Source: Lysobacterales bacterium (GTDB taxonomy: Bacteria; Pseudomonadota; Gammaproteobacteria; Xanthomonadales; SZUA-5). Taken from it: a stretch of 64,000 nucleotides of DNA. The position numbers and the translations under genes are program-made. Positions 35,848 to 44,169 of this stretch are shown here, in pieces (position 1 is the stretch's first letter; every line of letters begins with the position of its first letter). The notes beneath the pieces are model-generated. The model worked only from the letters and a program-made list of their open reading frames with translations. It was not told the origin of the DNA and did not search any database. Location of the stretch: assembly GCA_022844165.1 (NCBI GenBank), contig JALHMH010000021.1, positions 1-64,000 of the forward strand. The letters are read 5' to 3'.

Positions 35848-37887
35848 ATGCCAAGTTATGCCACGAAGGACATTCGCAACGTCGCCTTAACTGGCCATGC
35901 CGGTGCCGGCAAAACCACATTGTTCGAGGCGTTGTTGCTCGCCGGCGGCACGATCAATGCGGCCGGCAGCATCGAGCGTGGCAGCACGGTTTCCGATTAC
36001 GACCCGATGGAGAAAGCCCGCCAGCATTCGCTGAACACGGCAATTGCGTCGATTGATCACGGCGGGATTCATGTCAATTTGATCGATACCCCCGGTTACC
36101 CGGACTTTCGCGGACCTACGCTCTCGGCACTGGCAGCTGTAGAAACTTGTGCGGTCGTCGTCAACGCAGCGCATGGAATCGAGTTCTCGACGGTACGTTT
36201 GATGGAGTACGCCAAAGCGCGGCGTTTGTGTCGGTTGTTGATCGTCAACAAGATGGACGTCGACGAGACCGAGCTGGAACTGCTCGTTGAGCAGTTGCGC
36301 GACAGCTTCGGCAACGAATGTCTGCCGATCAACCTGCCTGCCAAAGGTCGTGCGAGTGTGGTCGATTGTTTTTTCAAGCCCAGCGGCGAATCCGACTTTG
36401 GCAACGTGACCGACGCACATCAGCGGATCATCGATCAAGTGGTCGAGATCAACGAAGATGTCATGGGCCATTATCTCGAAGAGGGTGAAGCGGGTTTGTC
36501 CGGGCAAGAGTTGCACGATGCTTTCGAGCAGTGTTTGCGTGAGGGCCACCTGGTGCCGATTTGTTTCGTATCGGCGCGCACCGGTGCTGGCGTCAAAGAG
36601 CTCTTGGACCTGTTCGAAAAGCTGATGCCGAACCCGAGCGAAGCGAATCCGCCGCTTTTCGTGCAAGGCGAAGAGTCCTTTCGCACCGAGCCGGATCCGA
36701 AAAAACACGTCGTCGCCGATGTCTTCAAGATCATCAACGATCCTTTCGTCGGCAAACTCAGTGTCTTTCGGCTCTATCAAGGCACCGTACGTAAGGACAC
36801 ACAACTTTTCGTCGACGATGGCAAGAAACCGTTCAAAGTTGGGCACTTGTTCAAGATCAAAGGCAAGGAACACAGCGAAATCGACGAAGCCGTGCCCGGC
36901 GATATAGCAGGGGTTGCGAAGGTCGAGGAAATTCACTTTGATGCGGTGCTGCACGATAGCCACGATGAAGATCGGATCCACCTGAAACCAATCGACTTTC
37001 CGCAACCCATGTTCGGCCTGGCCATCGAGCCAGCCACGCGTGGCCAGGAGCAGAAGCTATCGAACGCGCTGCACAAGCTGCACGAGGAAGATCCCTGTTT
37101 TCGCATCGAGCACCACAAGGAACTGAACGAAACCGTGATTCGCGGATTAGGCGAATTGCATTTGCGCGTGATGCTCGAACGCATGAGGGATCGCTACGGC
37201 GTTGAGGTGACCACGCGCCCACCACGCATTGCTTATCGCGAGACGATTTCAGCCAATGCGGATGGCCATCATCGGCACAAGAAACAAACCGGTGGAGCTG
37301 GCCAGTTCGGTGAGGTGTTCCTGCGTGTCGAACCGCTGCCGCGTGGAACCGGTTTCGAGTTCGTGGATGAAGTCAAAGGCGGCACGATTCCGGGGCAGTT
37401 TTTACCGGCGATTGAAAAAGGCGTGCGCCAGGTTCTGGAAACCGGTGCTGTGGCCGGCTACGCGATCCACGACGTACGCGTCATCGTCTATGACGGCAAG
37501 CATCATCCGGTCGATTCCAAGGAAGTGGCATTCGTCAGCGCCGGCAAACGTGCATTTCTCGACGCACTGAGCAGAGCGCGTCCGCTGGTGCTTGAGCCGA
37601 TCGTGAATCTCGATGTCACGGTACCGTCCGATCATATGGGCGATGTCACCGGCGGCCTGGCCACCAAACGAGCGCGTATCAACGGCACCGACTCCGCACG
37701 TGGCGGCGAGCTGATTGTCAAAGCGCAAGTGCCGCTCGCCGAAATCAGCGAATATAGCAATGAACTCAAAGCCATGACCGGGGGCCGCGGCCGTTACTCC
37801 TTGGAGTTGAGTCATTTCGAGGCCGTGCCGGGCAGTGTGCAAAAGCAGCTGATGGAGGCGTACAAGCCCAAGCACGAGGAGGAATAG
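35848..37887 (+). CDS. Elongation factor G-like GTPase (EF-G paralogue)
   Basis: A 679-residue translational GTPase. G1 is TGHAGAGKTT (15-24), G3 DTPG (80-83) and G4 NKMD (134-137). Domains II to V follow, including RGLGELHLRVMLERM and GGAGQFGEVFLRVEP. In canonical EF-G, G1 reads AHVDAGKTT; GHAGAGKTT here places this protein in the EF-G-like/FusA2 group. There is no neighbouring rpsL, rpsG or tuf, so it is not the housekeeping copy. Its role may be in ribosome recycling or stress, which is inference. I took the ATG at 35848 after a GGGAG box rather than an in-frame codon 63 bases earlier. Confidence 0.88.
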   Translation: MPSYATKDIRNVALTGHAGAGKTTLFEALLLAGGTINAAGSIERGSTVSDYDPMEKARQHSLNTAIASIDHGGIHVNLIDTPGYPDFRGPTLSALAAVETCAVVVNAAHGIEFSTVRLMEYAKARRLCRLLIVNKMDVDETELELLVEQLRDSFGNECLPINLPAKGRASVVDCFFKPSGESDFGNVTDAHQRIIDQVVEINEDVMGHYLEEGEAGLSGQELHDAFEQCLREGHLVPICFVSARTGAGVKELLDLFEKLMPNPSEANPPLFVQGEESFRTEPDPKKHVVADVFKIINDPFVGKLSVFRLYQGTVRKDTQLFVDDGKKPFKVGHLFKIKGKEHSEIDEAVPGDIAGVAKVEEIHFDAVLHDSHDEDRIHLKPIDFPQPMFGLAIEPATRGQEQKLSNALHKLHEEDPCFRIEHHKELNETVIRGLGELHLRVMLERMRDRYGVEVTTRPPRIAYRETISANADGHHRHKKQTGGAGQFGEVFLRVEPLPRGTGFEFVDEVKGGTIPGQFLPAIEKGVRQVLETGAVAGYAIHDVRVIVYDGKHHPVDSKEVAFVSAGKRAFLDALSRARPLVLEPIVNLDVTVPSDHMGDVTGGLATKRARINGTDSARGGELIVKAQVPLAEISEYSNELKAMTGGRGRYSLELSHFEAVPGSVQKQLMEAYKPKHEEE

Positions 37888-37959
37888 CGGCATCGCCGGG
37901 ATCGCGGCGTTGTGACGCGCATTGCGAAGTCATGGTGCCCCGGATGATACGATTACCGA

Positions 37960-39306
37960 ATGCGCATTCTGTTCTTTGGCTTGGGAATCATGGCAACTGG
38001 CGTATCGCACAGCGATACGCTGACGGTGGTCGACATTCGCTCATTGGACCAGGACAGCGTCGCGAAGCTGATCGAAAGCAGCGGCGCGGAGTTCAGCGCC
38101 GAGATGGGCTCACAGCTGGTACTTGGCGGCACAACGCAGCACTCCGCGTCCGCGTTCAAAGATTTGCCCTCCCGCGAGGTCGAAAATGTTCGCATCGATC
38201 AGTTGCTGCTGCACAAGCGCGGCTGTGGTGGGGTCGAGTCGAAGATAGTGGGGCGCGTCATCGCCGCCGATGGCAATCAAGCACTCATTGAAGCACCGAT
38301 GCGTTTTGTGCCCTATGCACCGCCTGGCGGGGAGTTTCTCCGCCTGCAGGCGCACAATGTGCTGCTGCGCGATCTGTCGAGCGATGTTCGCAAAGCAGCG
38401 AAATCCGATGCGGTCGTGCAGTCTGCCGTTGATAGCGTCGATACCAGCCGCTGGTTCTCGCGTCTTTCAACGCTCGCCAGCTTCGATCGTTCGACCTTCA
38501 ACGATACCGACAGCAACGCCGCGCGCGATTGGCTCGCGGGGCAATTCACCGCCATGGGCTATACGGTCGCGACGCCAAGTTTTTCGGTCGTTTTCAACCC
38601 GTACAACGTCGTTCGGCAAAACGTAACCGCGACTCGAATTGGCAACACGTTTCCCGATCAGTGGATTGTCGTCGTGGGTCACTACGATTCGCGCAATCGG
38701 AACATTCTGAGTACATCGCCCGCACCTGGTGCCGAAGACAATGCGTCTGGTTGTGCAGGTGTTGTCGAATTGGCTGACGTCATGTCGAGCCGCTCTTTGG
38801 CACGGAGCGTGTTGTTTGCCTGCGTGTCGGGTGAAGAACAAGGACTGATCGGCGGCGACGCTTTGGCGCAGTCGATGGTGCTCGACGGCCGGCTGGACGA
38901 TACGCGTCTGGTGATCAATCAGGACATGATCGGCTTTTCCATCGACAACGATTTCGACGTGGTCATTGAAACCGAGCCCGAGTTCGAAGGCATTCTGGCT
39001 CAGTTCGCGACCGCAGCCGCGACTTACGCACCAGGCCTGCGAGTCGTGCAGGATCTGCTGCCCTGTTGCTCGGACCACATGCCGTTTCTGGCACGCGGCG
39101 CGCCGGCCATGCTCAGTATCCAGGGCGACTTTTCTGAGTACGGCACGCACTATCACAATACCAGCGACATACCGTCCAACATCACCAATGCCCAGGCCCT
39201 CGGCGGACGCATATTGCGGATGAACGCCGCGGTGCTGGCGCAGCACGTATTGGACCGCTTACCGGGCGACACATTGCTGTCTAGTGGCTTTGAAGCCGGC
39301 GAATAA
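37960..39306 (+). CDS. Secreted M28 family zinc metallopeptidase
   Basis: A 448-residue protein with an N-terminal signal-like segment (MRILFFGLGIMATGVSHSDT). The M28 aminopeptidase core has all the metal ligands: VVGHYDSRN (near 240), APGAEDNASGC (near 260), VSGEEQGLIG with the catalytic glutamate (near 290), NQDMIGF, and the histidines of CCSDHMPF (near 372) and THYHNTSD (near 397). The first 180 residues resemble no domain I can name. It ends LLSSGFEAGE, a tail like that of the giant protein at 24004-30957. It follows the EF-G-like gene by 72 bases, but a joint role is not apparent. Confidence 0.9.
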   Translation: MRILFFGLGIMATGVSHSDTLTVVDIRSLDQDSVAKLIESSGAEFSAEMGSQLVLGGTTQHSASAFKDLPSREVENVRIDQLLLHKRGCGGVESKIVGRVIAADGNQALIEAPMRFVPYAPPGGEFLRLQAHNVLLRDLSSDVRKAAKSDAVVQSAVDSVDTSRWFSRLSTLASFDRSTFNDTDSNAARDWLAGQFTAMGYTVATPSFSVVFNPYNVVRQNVTATRIGNTFPDQWIVVVGHYDSRNRNILSTSPAPGAEDNASGCAGVVELADVMSSRSLARSVLFACVSGEEQGLIGGDALAQSMVLDGRLDDTRLVINQDMIGFSIDNDFDVVIETEPEFEGILAQFATAAATYAPGLRVVQDLLPCCSDHMPFLARGAPAMLSIQGDFSEYGTHYHNTSDIPSNITNAQALGGRILRMNAAVLAQHVLDRLPGDTLLSSGFEAGE

Positions 39307-39336
39307 CGTGTGTTGCGACCGGGTGAGTCCTCGTCG

Positions 39337-39978
39337 TCATTCCACTTCCATCTGCCGCAACATACGCTCGATCTGCGACAGTCCCCAAGCCGGGCGATTC
39401 GGCGCCGCCTGTTCGGCCTTAATCAGTGGTAGCGCTCGTTGCAACAAGTCGCGAGCTTCCTTTTTGTCGCCGCCCCACATCTCTGGGGTATTGAACAAAC
39501 GGTTGGCAGCCAGAAACAGCACCCGCGGATTCTCTGGCGCCAGCCTCATGGCATTGTCCAACAGTCTGGCGGACTCCGGACCCAGCGAGCGCCCCTTGGC
39601 GGGATTGATCGCAATTGAGAGCCCATAGCAGCCAGCCAATAGCGCATCCGCCTCGGCTTTCATAGTTGCATCAGTACTCACGCTCGCTAAGGATTGTGCG
39701 CAAGCTACGATATGGCCGGCGGCACGATCCTTATCTTGCAGTTGCAAACTTGCTGCCAAATAGCTGGCATAGGCAGCCTGGTAACAACTGTCGCCATTGG
39801 GCGAGGCTTTGCAAGTCGCCAGCCAATTGGCGGCGACCTGCGCTACACGCTCAGGTTCACCGGCTATTTCGCCTAGCTGTCGATCACGCACCTCGGCAGC
39901 AATTTGCGTTGTTCCAGACTCGGTCTGCGCATTGGCCATCGTCGCAAACCCAACCAAGACGACCGTCGCCAATTTCAT
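39337..39978 (-). CDS. Secreted TPR/Sel1-like hypothetical protein
   Basis: A 213-residue protein with a signal peptide (MKLATVVLVGFATMANAQ). The rest is helical, alanine-rich and contains cysteines in TCKASPNGDSC, IVACAQ and AGCYGLSI, probably as disulfides. The closing half, DNAMRLAPENPRVLFLAANR, fits a tetratricopeptide helix pair. I see no catalytic motif. The ATG at 39978 has GAGG just upstream; a GTG six bases earlier is less well placed. Function unknown; TPR-like proteins usually mediate protein contacts. Confidence 0.7.
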   Translation of the reverse strand: MKLATVVLVGFATMANAQTESGTTQIAAEVRDRQLGEIAGEPERVAQVAANWLATCKASPNGDSCYQAAYASYLAASLQLQDKDRAAGHIVACAQSLASVSTDATMKAEADALLAGCYGLSIAINPAKGRSLGPESARLLDNAMRLAPENPRVLFLAANRLFNTPEMWGGDKKEARDLLQRALPLIKAEQAAPNRPAWGLSQIERMLRQMEVE

Positions 39979-40088
39979 AGCCACCTCGCCACTACTTCGG
40001 GTGAAACAAGCTTAAAAGCATGTCTCGAGCAAGCGTAGTGACTGAAGTCAGGGTGGATAACGTGACACTTGTCACGCGTCAACATCCG

Positions 40089-40787
40089 TCAGCCGCCGAC
40101 GAACAAATCCTCGGCACGCCGAAACAGGATCCACGAGGTCGCAATGTACTTGTCGCCGCCGCGCGGACGATTGCCGCGGTGGGTGTGTGTAAATGCCGCC
40201 GGTGCGATCAGCAGCGCGCCGGTCTGCGGGTGAATCTTGCGCTGCTGAAACAGGAATTCGGTTTCGCCCTCATCGAAGCCATCGTTGAGATACAAGGTCC
40301 AGAGCAATACGCGGTGCAAAGCTTCGCACTGTTGATCGCGAGGATATTGCTCGCAGTGCCAGTACGGATAACCGCCGCTGTCACGGTTGTAACCCTGCAC
40401 ATTGATGCTGCCCGGCCGAAACGCATAGCGCACGATGTTTACAAGTTGCTCTTCATCCATGCGTTGCACATCGTCCGCCTGCAGCATCCGCTCGGTGCCG
40501 CTCACAGGGTCGCGCCAACCCAACGCCAGTGGCGATACCAGTACTTGCGGATATCGCCGCAAATAGGCACAGAAGGCGCCGATCATTGCGCCATTGAGCG
40601 CCTGCTCAATGTCGCGCCATTCGGCATGTTGGGAAATTGTGATGTCGCGGCTGTTCTTCAGAGCCGGATCGACCCCTCCGCCAACACGACCCGGCAGTTG
40701 ATGAGGACTGGCAAGGAATCGCGAGATGATCGCGGCGCACATCGCGCCGGACAACGCTTCGGGATAGACCTCGATAAAGTCGGACAT
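40089..40787 (-). CDS. 2-oxoglutarate/Fe(II)-dependent oxygenase (prolyl-hydroxylase-like), HxE variant
   Basis: A 232-residue protein of the cupin-fold 2OG oxygenase type. The iron site seems to be His-X-Glu in GYPYWHCEQYP rather than the usual His-X-Asp, with a distal histidine in AAFTHTHRGNRP and a lysine in GGDKYIATSWI to hold 2-oxoglutarate. TLYLNDGFDEGETEFLFQQ is the strand pair typical of prolyl 4-hydroxylase-like proteins. The substrate may be a protein or a small molecule. The ATG at 40787 is taken; a TTG nine bases upstream is less likely. Confidence 0.8.
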   Translation of the reverse strand: MSDFIEVYPEALSGAMCAAIISRFLASPHQLPGRVGGGVDPALKNSRDITISQHAEWRDIEQALNGAMIGAFCAYLRRYPQVLVSPLALGWRDPVSGTERMLQADDVQRMDEEQLVNIVRYAFRPGSINVQGYNRDSGGYPYWHCEQYPRDQQCEALHRVLLWTLYLNDGFDEGETEFLFQQRKIHPQTGALLIAPAAFTHTHRGNRPRGGDKYIATSWILFRRAEDLFVGG

Positions 40788-40963
40788 GGCTGGCAACCAA
40801 AAGACCGCTCTGGGAGCCGATCAGCATATAGAGGTGGCAGCCGCGGCGCCAAATCGCACTGCCATCATTGGCTGAAAACAACCATTTATTGTCTTTTCAG
40901 CCAGTGCGCGTTTTGCCTGAGAGGCATTAACCTCTGCACCCATCACGAGAAGGAAAATCTGCC

Positions 40964-41482
40964 ATGCCATTCCAATTCCCAGTCGCCTCTCCCACATCCA
41001 GTCAGAACGACTTCGACTTCCTGGTCGGTTCATGGGAAGTCAGAAATCGCAAGCTCAGGGATCGGCTCGTCGGCTGCCAGGAGTGGGACGAGTTTTCGTC
41101 CCGACTGCAATTGCGCAAAGCCCTGCTCGGCAAAGCCAATGTCGAACGTTATACGGCGGAGTTCGACGGCAAGCCTTTCGAGGGTATGGCAGTACGCTTG
41201 TTCGATCCACAGTCGCGGCTTTGGACGATTTATTGGCTCGACAGCAATAGCCCAAAAATGGACCCGCACCCGGTCGTCGGCTCGTTCGATGCAGGCGTAG
41301 GTAAGTTCTATGCCCGCGACAACTTGCGTGGTCAGGACATTGTTGTGATTTATCAATGGGACGCTCGCAACCCTGAGGCCCCCATTTGGTCGCAAGCCTT
41401 CTCGGCCGACGACGGCGCAAACTTCGAGTGGAACTGGATCATGACCCTTAGTCGAGACCTTTCCGTGGTCGGTTCGGAGTGA
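40964..41482 (+). CDS. DUF1579-like small beta-barrel protein
   Basis: A 172-residue soluble protein. FDFLVGSWEVRNRKLRDR near the start and FDPQSRLWTIYWLDS in the middle have the lipocalin-like look of DUF1579 and related small-ligand binding domains. No signal peptide or catalytic motif is seen. A GAGAAGGAA box precedes the ATG. It is divergent from the 2OG-oxygenase gene across 176 bases. I do not assign a ligand. Confidence 0.68.
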   Translation: MPFQFPVASPTSSQNDFDFLVGSWEVRNRKLRDRLVGCQEWDEFSSRLQLRKALLGKANVERYTAEFDGKPFEGMAVRLFDPQSRLWTIYWLDSNSPKMDPHPVVGSFDAGVGKFYARDNLRGQDIVVIYQWDARNPEAPIWSQAFSADDGANFEWNWIMTLSRDLSVVGSE

Positions 41483-41688
41483 TCAATGCGAGCGATCAAC
41501 GCTCCTGACGTCACGCTCTGCCAGAACAGCGCTTCTCGCACCGCGCTGTACGACAACAAGCGGCAAGTCTTGCGCCGACCGGCGCTTCAATGCGCCTGAC
41601 CAGATCGACGTGCACCCACTGACTCGCACCGCGTTCGCTGGTACCAAAACCGAATGCAGCATGAAGATCTTCGGGTACTGGCAGAAAT

Positions 41689-42123
41689 TTACTGGCTCTT
41701 GGCCTCACCAGCCCGAATTCTCGAGCCTAGTTTGACGCCTAACCATGCCATCGGCAGATACGCCAGCAGTAAGTCCGCAGCGATAAACCAGGCGGGTGCC
41801 GGAATCATTACGCTGGCTGCGATGCCGCCCGCCAGATTAACCACCCCAACGCCCAGGCCGATACCCAGTTTGTACGAACAGGCGATGAGCGCCGCCACCA
41901 GTGCGCCGACCAGTGTGCCGAGCGCGTGTGCCAAAAACGGCGACAGAAAATGCCGTGGCTCGAACAAGTGAATGGATGTGCGCAGGCTCTCGACATCGCT
42001 AGGATCAACACCCGCTGGCGGTGGAATCAACATGGGGCCCAAGACCACGATCACCATATTGACGACGCCACCAGCAAGCAGACCGGCCAGTACAGCGAGC
42101 AAACCGCGAGCAAAATTGGGCAT
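41689..42123 (-). CDS. Small integral membrane protein
   Basis: A 144-residue protein with four hydrophobic segments (starting MPNFARGLLAVLAGLLAGGV) and no recognised motif. A loop between helices 1 and 2 reads PAGVDPSDVESLRTSIHLFE, and a histidine lies near FLAHALGTLVGAL. The start at 42123 follows an AAGGAG box. Only 33 bases separate it from the divergent AraC-type gene, which may regulate it. I do not recognise the family. Confidence 0.72.
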   Translation of the reverse strand: MPNFARGLLAVLAGLLAGGVVNMVIVVLGPMLIPPPAGVDPSDVESLRTSIHLFEPRHFLSPFLAHALGTLVGALVAALIACSYKLGIGLGVGVVNLAGGIAASVMIPAPAWFIAADLLLAYLPMAWLGVKLGSRIRAGEAKSQ

Positions 42124-42156
42124 GGACAACTTCTCCTTTCGACCGAGCAGTACGAG

Positions 42157-43080
42157 ATGCAAACGATAAGCGTGGGTGGAACAGCTGGCTTGCCAAATCT
42201 TGCGAAACCCGACTACGAGTCGCGCGTTAATCGAGTGATCGACTTCGTTCTGCAGAATCTTGCAGCCCCGCTCGAACTCGACCGCCTGGCGCAAATTGCG
42301 AATTTCTCGCCTTTCCATTTCCATCGGATCTTTAAGGCACTGATGGGCGAAACGCTCTCGGATTTTGTCCGCCGCGTGCGCTTGCAGCGAGCGATTCAGA
42401 TGATGTCGTTTCGACGCACGACACGACTGACCGACATCGCGCTCGCGTGCGGCTTTGCATCAAGTTCCGATTTCTCGCGAAGCTTCAAGCAGCACTATGG
42501 CGTTGCGCCGAGCGCGTTCGACCTGGCCGCACATCGCGACGCGCATCGTGCTGGCTTTACGCCAGGAATGGCGCGCTTGCCATCGGGCCTGAATCCTGAT
42601 GGATTCAAGATCAGCTTGCGCAGAGTGTCGTCGCAATTCGTCGCCTATATTCGGGTCAGCGATTGCTACTCAAACCGTGCCGGGGAGAGCCCCATTCAGC
42701 GCGTCCAACAGTGGGCCGAACAACGCGGATTCGCGCAGGGCCAATGGCTCGGTTACATGTGGGACGACCCCGAAGTCGTACCCAGGGAACAGTGCCGCTA
42801 CGATCTGGGTGTGCGAATCCCGCATCGCATTCAAGCCGAGGGGGAAATTTGCTGCATCGAATTCCCACCGATGACATTGGCCACTGTCGAGATGTATGGG
42901 GGCATCGATCTCGAACTGCGCGCCATCGACTGGTTCTACGGCACGTGGCTGCCGGCCAGCGGCTATGTGCCCGACGAACAACCCTGTTTTGAGGCTTTCG
43001 TTGGGCGGCCCTTCGCGCACGGCAACGAATACTTCGAATTACAGCTACAGTTTCCCGTGGTCAAGTGCGATATGGCATAG
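42157..43080 (+). CDS. AraC family regulator with GyrI-like ligand domain
   Basis: A 307-residue regulator of the Rob/TetD type. The N-terminal AraC helix-turn-helix pair has LELDRLAQIANFSPFHFHRI and TDIALACGFASSSDFSRSFK. A GyrI-like small-molecule-binding domain occupies about 150-305. This layout senses hydrophobic ligands in some relatives. The ATG at 42157 gives the family N-terminus. It is divergent from the small membrane protein gene over 33 bases, so promoters overlap and mutual regulation is likely. Confidence 0.85.
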   Translation: MQTISVGGTAGLPNLAKPDYESRVNRVIDFVLQNLAAPLELDRLAQIANFSPFHFHRIFKALMGETLSDFVRRVRLQRAIQMMSFRRTTRLTDIALACGFASSSDFSRSFKQHYGVAPSAFDLAAHRDAHRAGFTPGMARLPSGLNPDGFKISLRRVSSQFVAYIRVSDCYSNRAGESPIQRVQQWAEQRGFAQGQWLGYMWDDPEVVPREQCRYDLGVRIPHRIQAEGEICCIEFPPMTLATVEMYGGIDLELRAIDWFYGTWLPASGYVPDEQPCFEAFVGRPFAHGNEYFELQLQFPVVKCDMA

Positions 43081-43090
43081 ATCATGTCGA

Positions 43091-44101
43091 TCACCCCTCT
43101 TGCTCAATGAGCCTTCGAATAGGTTGAGGCAGACCGAGAGCGAGCGCCTCATCACGCGCGAACCAGCGTAGCCCACCTTCGGCAACGGCCGTTGATGCAT
43201 CAGCCACTCGCCAGACATGCATGTCGAGACTGAAATGCGTGAACTCATGGCGTACCATGGTATCGGCGCACCGCTTGGGTGCATCGAGCCCGTTTGCGGC
43301 GCAGATTTCGGCAATCGTCTCGCCGTCTGGAAACGCGAACAGTCCGCCCCAGATGCCCTGGGCGGGCCGCTGAATGAGTGCGAGCCGCTGCTGATCATCG
43401 TGGAGCCAAAGGAATGCGCGAGAGCGCAGCGGCCGCTCGCGCCGAGTTCGCGGCATTGGGTACTGCGCGACCATGCCGCTTGCGTATGCAGAACAGTGTT
43501 CTTGTACTGGACACTCGACGCACTTCGGCGCTCCGCGCGTACAGATCGTCGCGCCAAGGTCCATGATCGCCTGCGTGTAATCGGCAAGGCGGTTGTTGGG
43601 CAAAAGCGCCTCCGACAAAGCCCAAAGGCGCGCCTCGTTTTGCGGCGAACGCGTATCGCCTTCGATGCAGTGCAACCGCGCCAATACGCGACGCACATTG
43701 CCATCCAGAATCGGGAATCGCTGGCCAAGCGCCTGGGCCAGGATTGCGCCCGCCGTCGACCGGCCGATCCCAGGCAACGCGAGCAGAGCATCGAAGTCCG
43801 GCGGCAGATCACCGCGGGTACGGCACAGTATCGCCGCACGATGCAGATTTCGCGCGCGACTGTAGTACCCCAAGCCAGACCACAACGCCAGCACGGTATC
43901 AAGCGGCGCATCTGCAAGCCTGGGCAGATCTGGAAATCGCGCGATGAAGCGCTCAAAGAATGGGAAGACCGATTGCACCTGCGTTTGCTGCAACATCACT
44001 TCGCTGACCCAGACCCGATACAGCGTGCGCGACTGTTGCCATGGCAAATCGTGGCGACCGTGGCTATCGAACCAAGTCAGAAGATCCGTCGCGAAACTCA
44101 T
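43091..44101 (-). CDS. mutY: A/G-specific adenine glycosylase MutY
   Basis: A 336-residue DNA glycosylase that removes adenine opposite 8-oxoguanine. The catalytic glutamate is in VSEVMLQQTQV (Glu34) and the helix-hairpin-helix is LPGIGRSTAGAI (109-120). The catalytic aspartate is in ILDGNVRRVL (133). The 4Fe-4S cysteines are at 187, 194, 197 and 203, with the C-X6-C-X2-C-X5-C spacing. A NUDIX-like C-terminal domain follows from about 225. I used the ATG at 44101, which removes 24 upstream codons overlapping the ftsY side. It ends 10 bases from the AraC gene's stop on the other strand. Confidence 0.95.
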   Translation of the reverse strand: MSFATDLLTWFDSHGRHDLPWQQSRTLYRVWVSEVMLQQTQVQSVFPFFERFIARFPDLPRLADAPLDTVLALWSGLGYYSRARNLHRAAILCRTRGDLPPDFDALLALPGIGRSTAGAILAQALGQRFPILDGNVRRVLARLHCIEGDTRSPQNEARLWALSEALLPNNRLADYTQAIMDLGATICTRGAPKCVECPVQEHCSAYASGMVAQYPMPRTRRERPLRSRAFLWLHDDQQRLALIQRPAQGIWGGLFAFPDGETIAEICAANGLDAPKRCADTMVRHEFTHFSLDMHVWRVADASTAVAEGGLRWFARDEALALGLPQPIRRLIEQEG

Positions 44102-44169
44102 TCCACAGTTTGACCCTTTTGCTGGTGCTGAAAACAACGAAGCGGCGAACGCATCGGTATGCCCTGCCC

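Noticed and set aside
35887..37005. A 372-codon minus-strand frame opposite the EF-G-like gene
   Set aside because: The plus-strand protein has clear GTPase motifs; the opposite reading has none.
40020..41300. A long plus-strand frame covering the 2OG-oxygenase gene
   Set aside because: It runs antisense through the oxygenase and out of frame through the DUF1579-like gene, and its translation has low complexity and no motif.
41483..41688. Possible small gene in the gap between the DUF1579-like and membrane protein genes
   Set aside because: A 65-codon minus-strand frame here has no ribosome binding site or family resemblance; only a weak GAGCG/CGCTC hairpin at 41490-41504 is seen.
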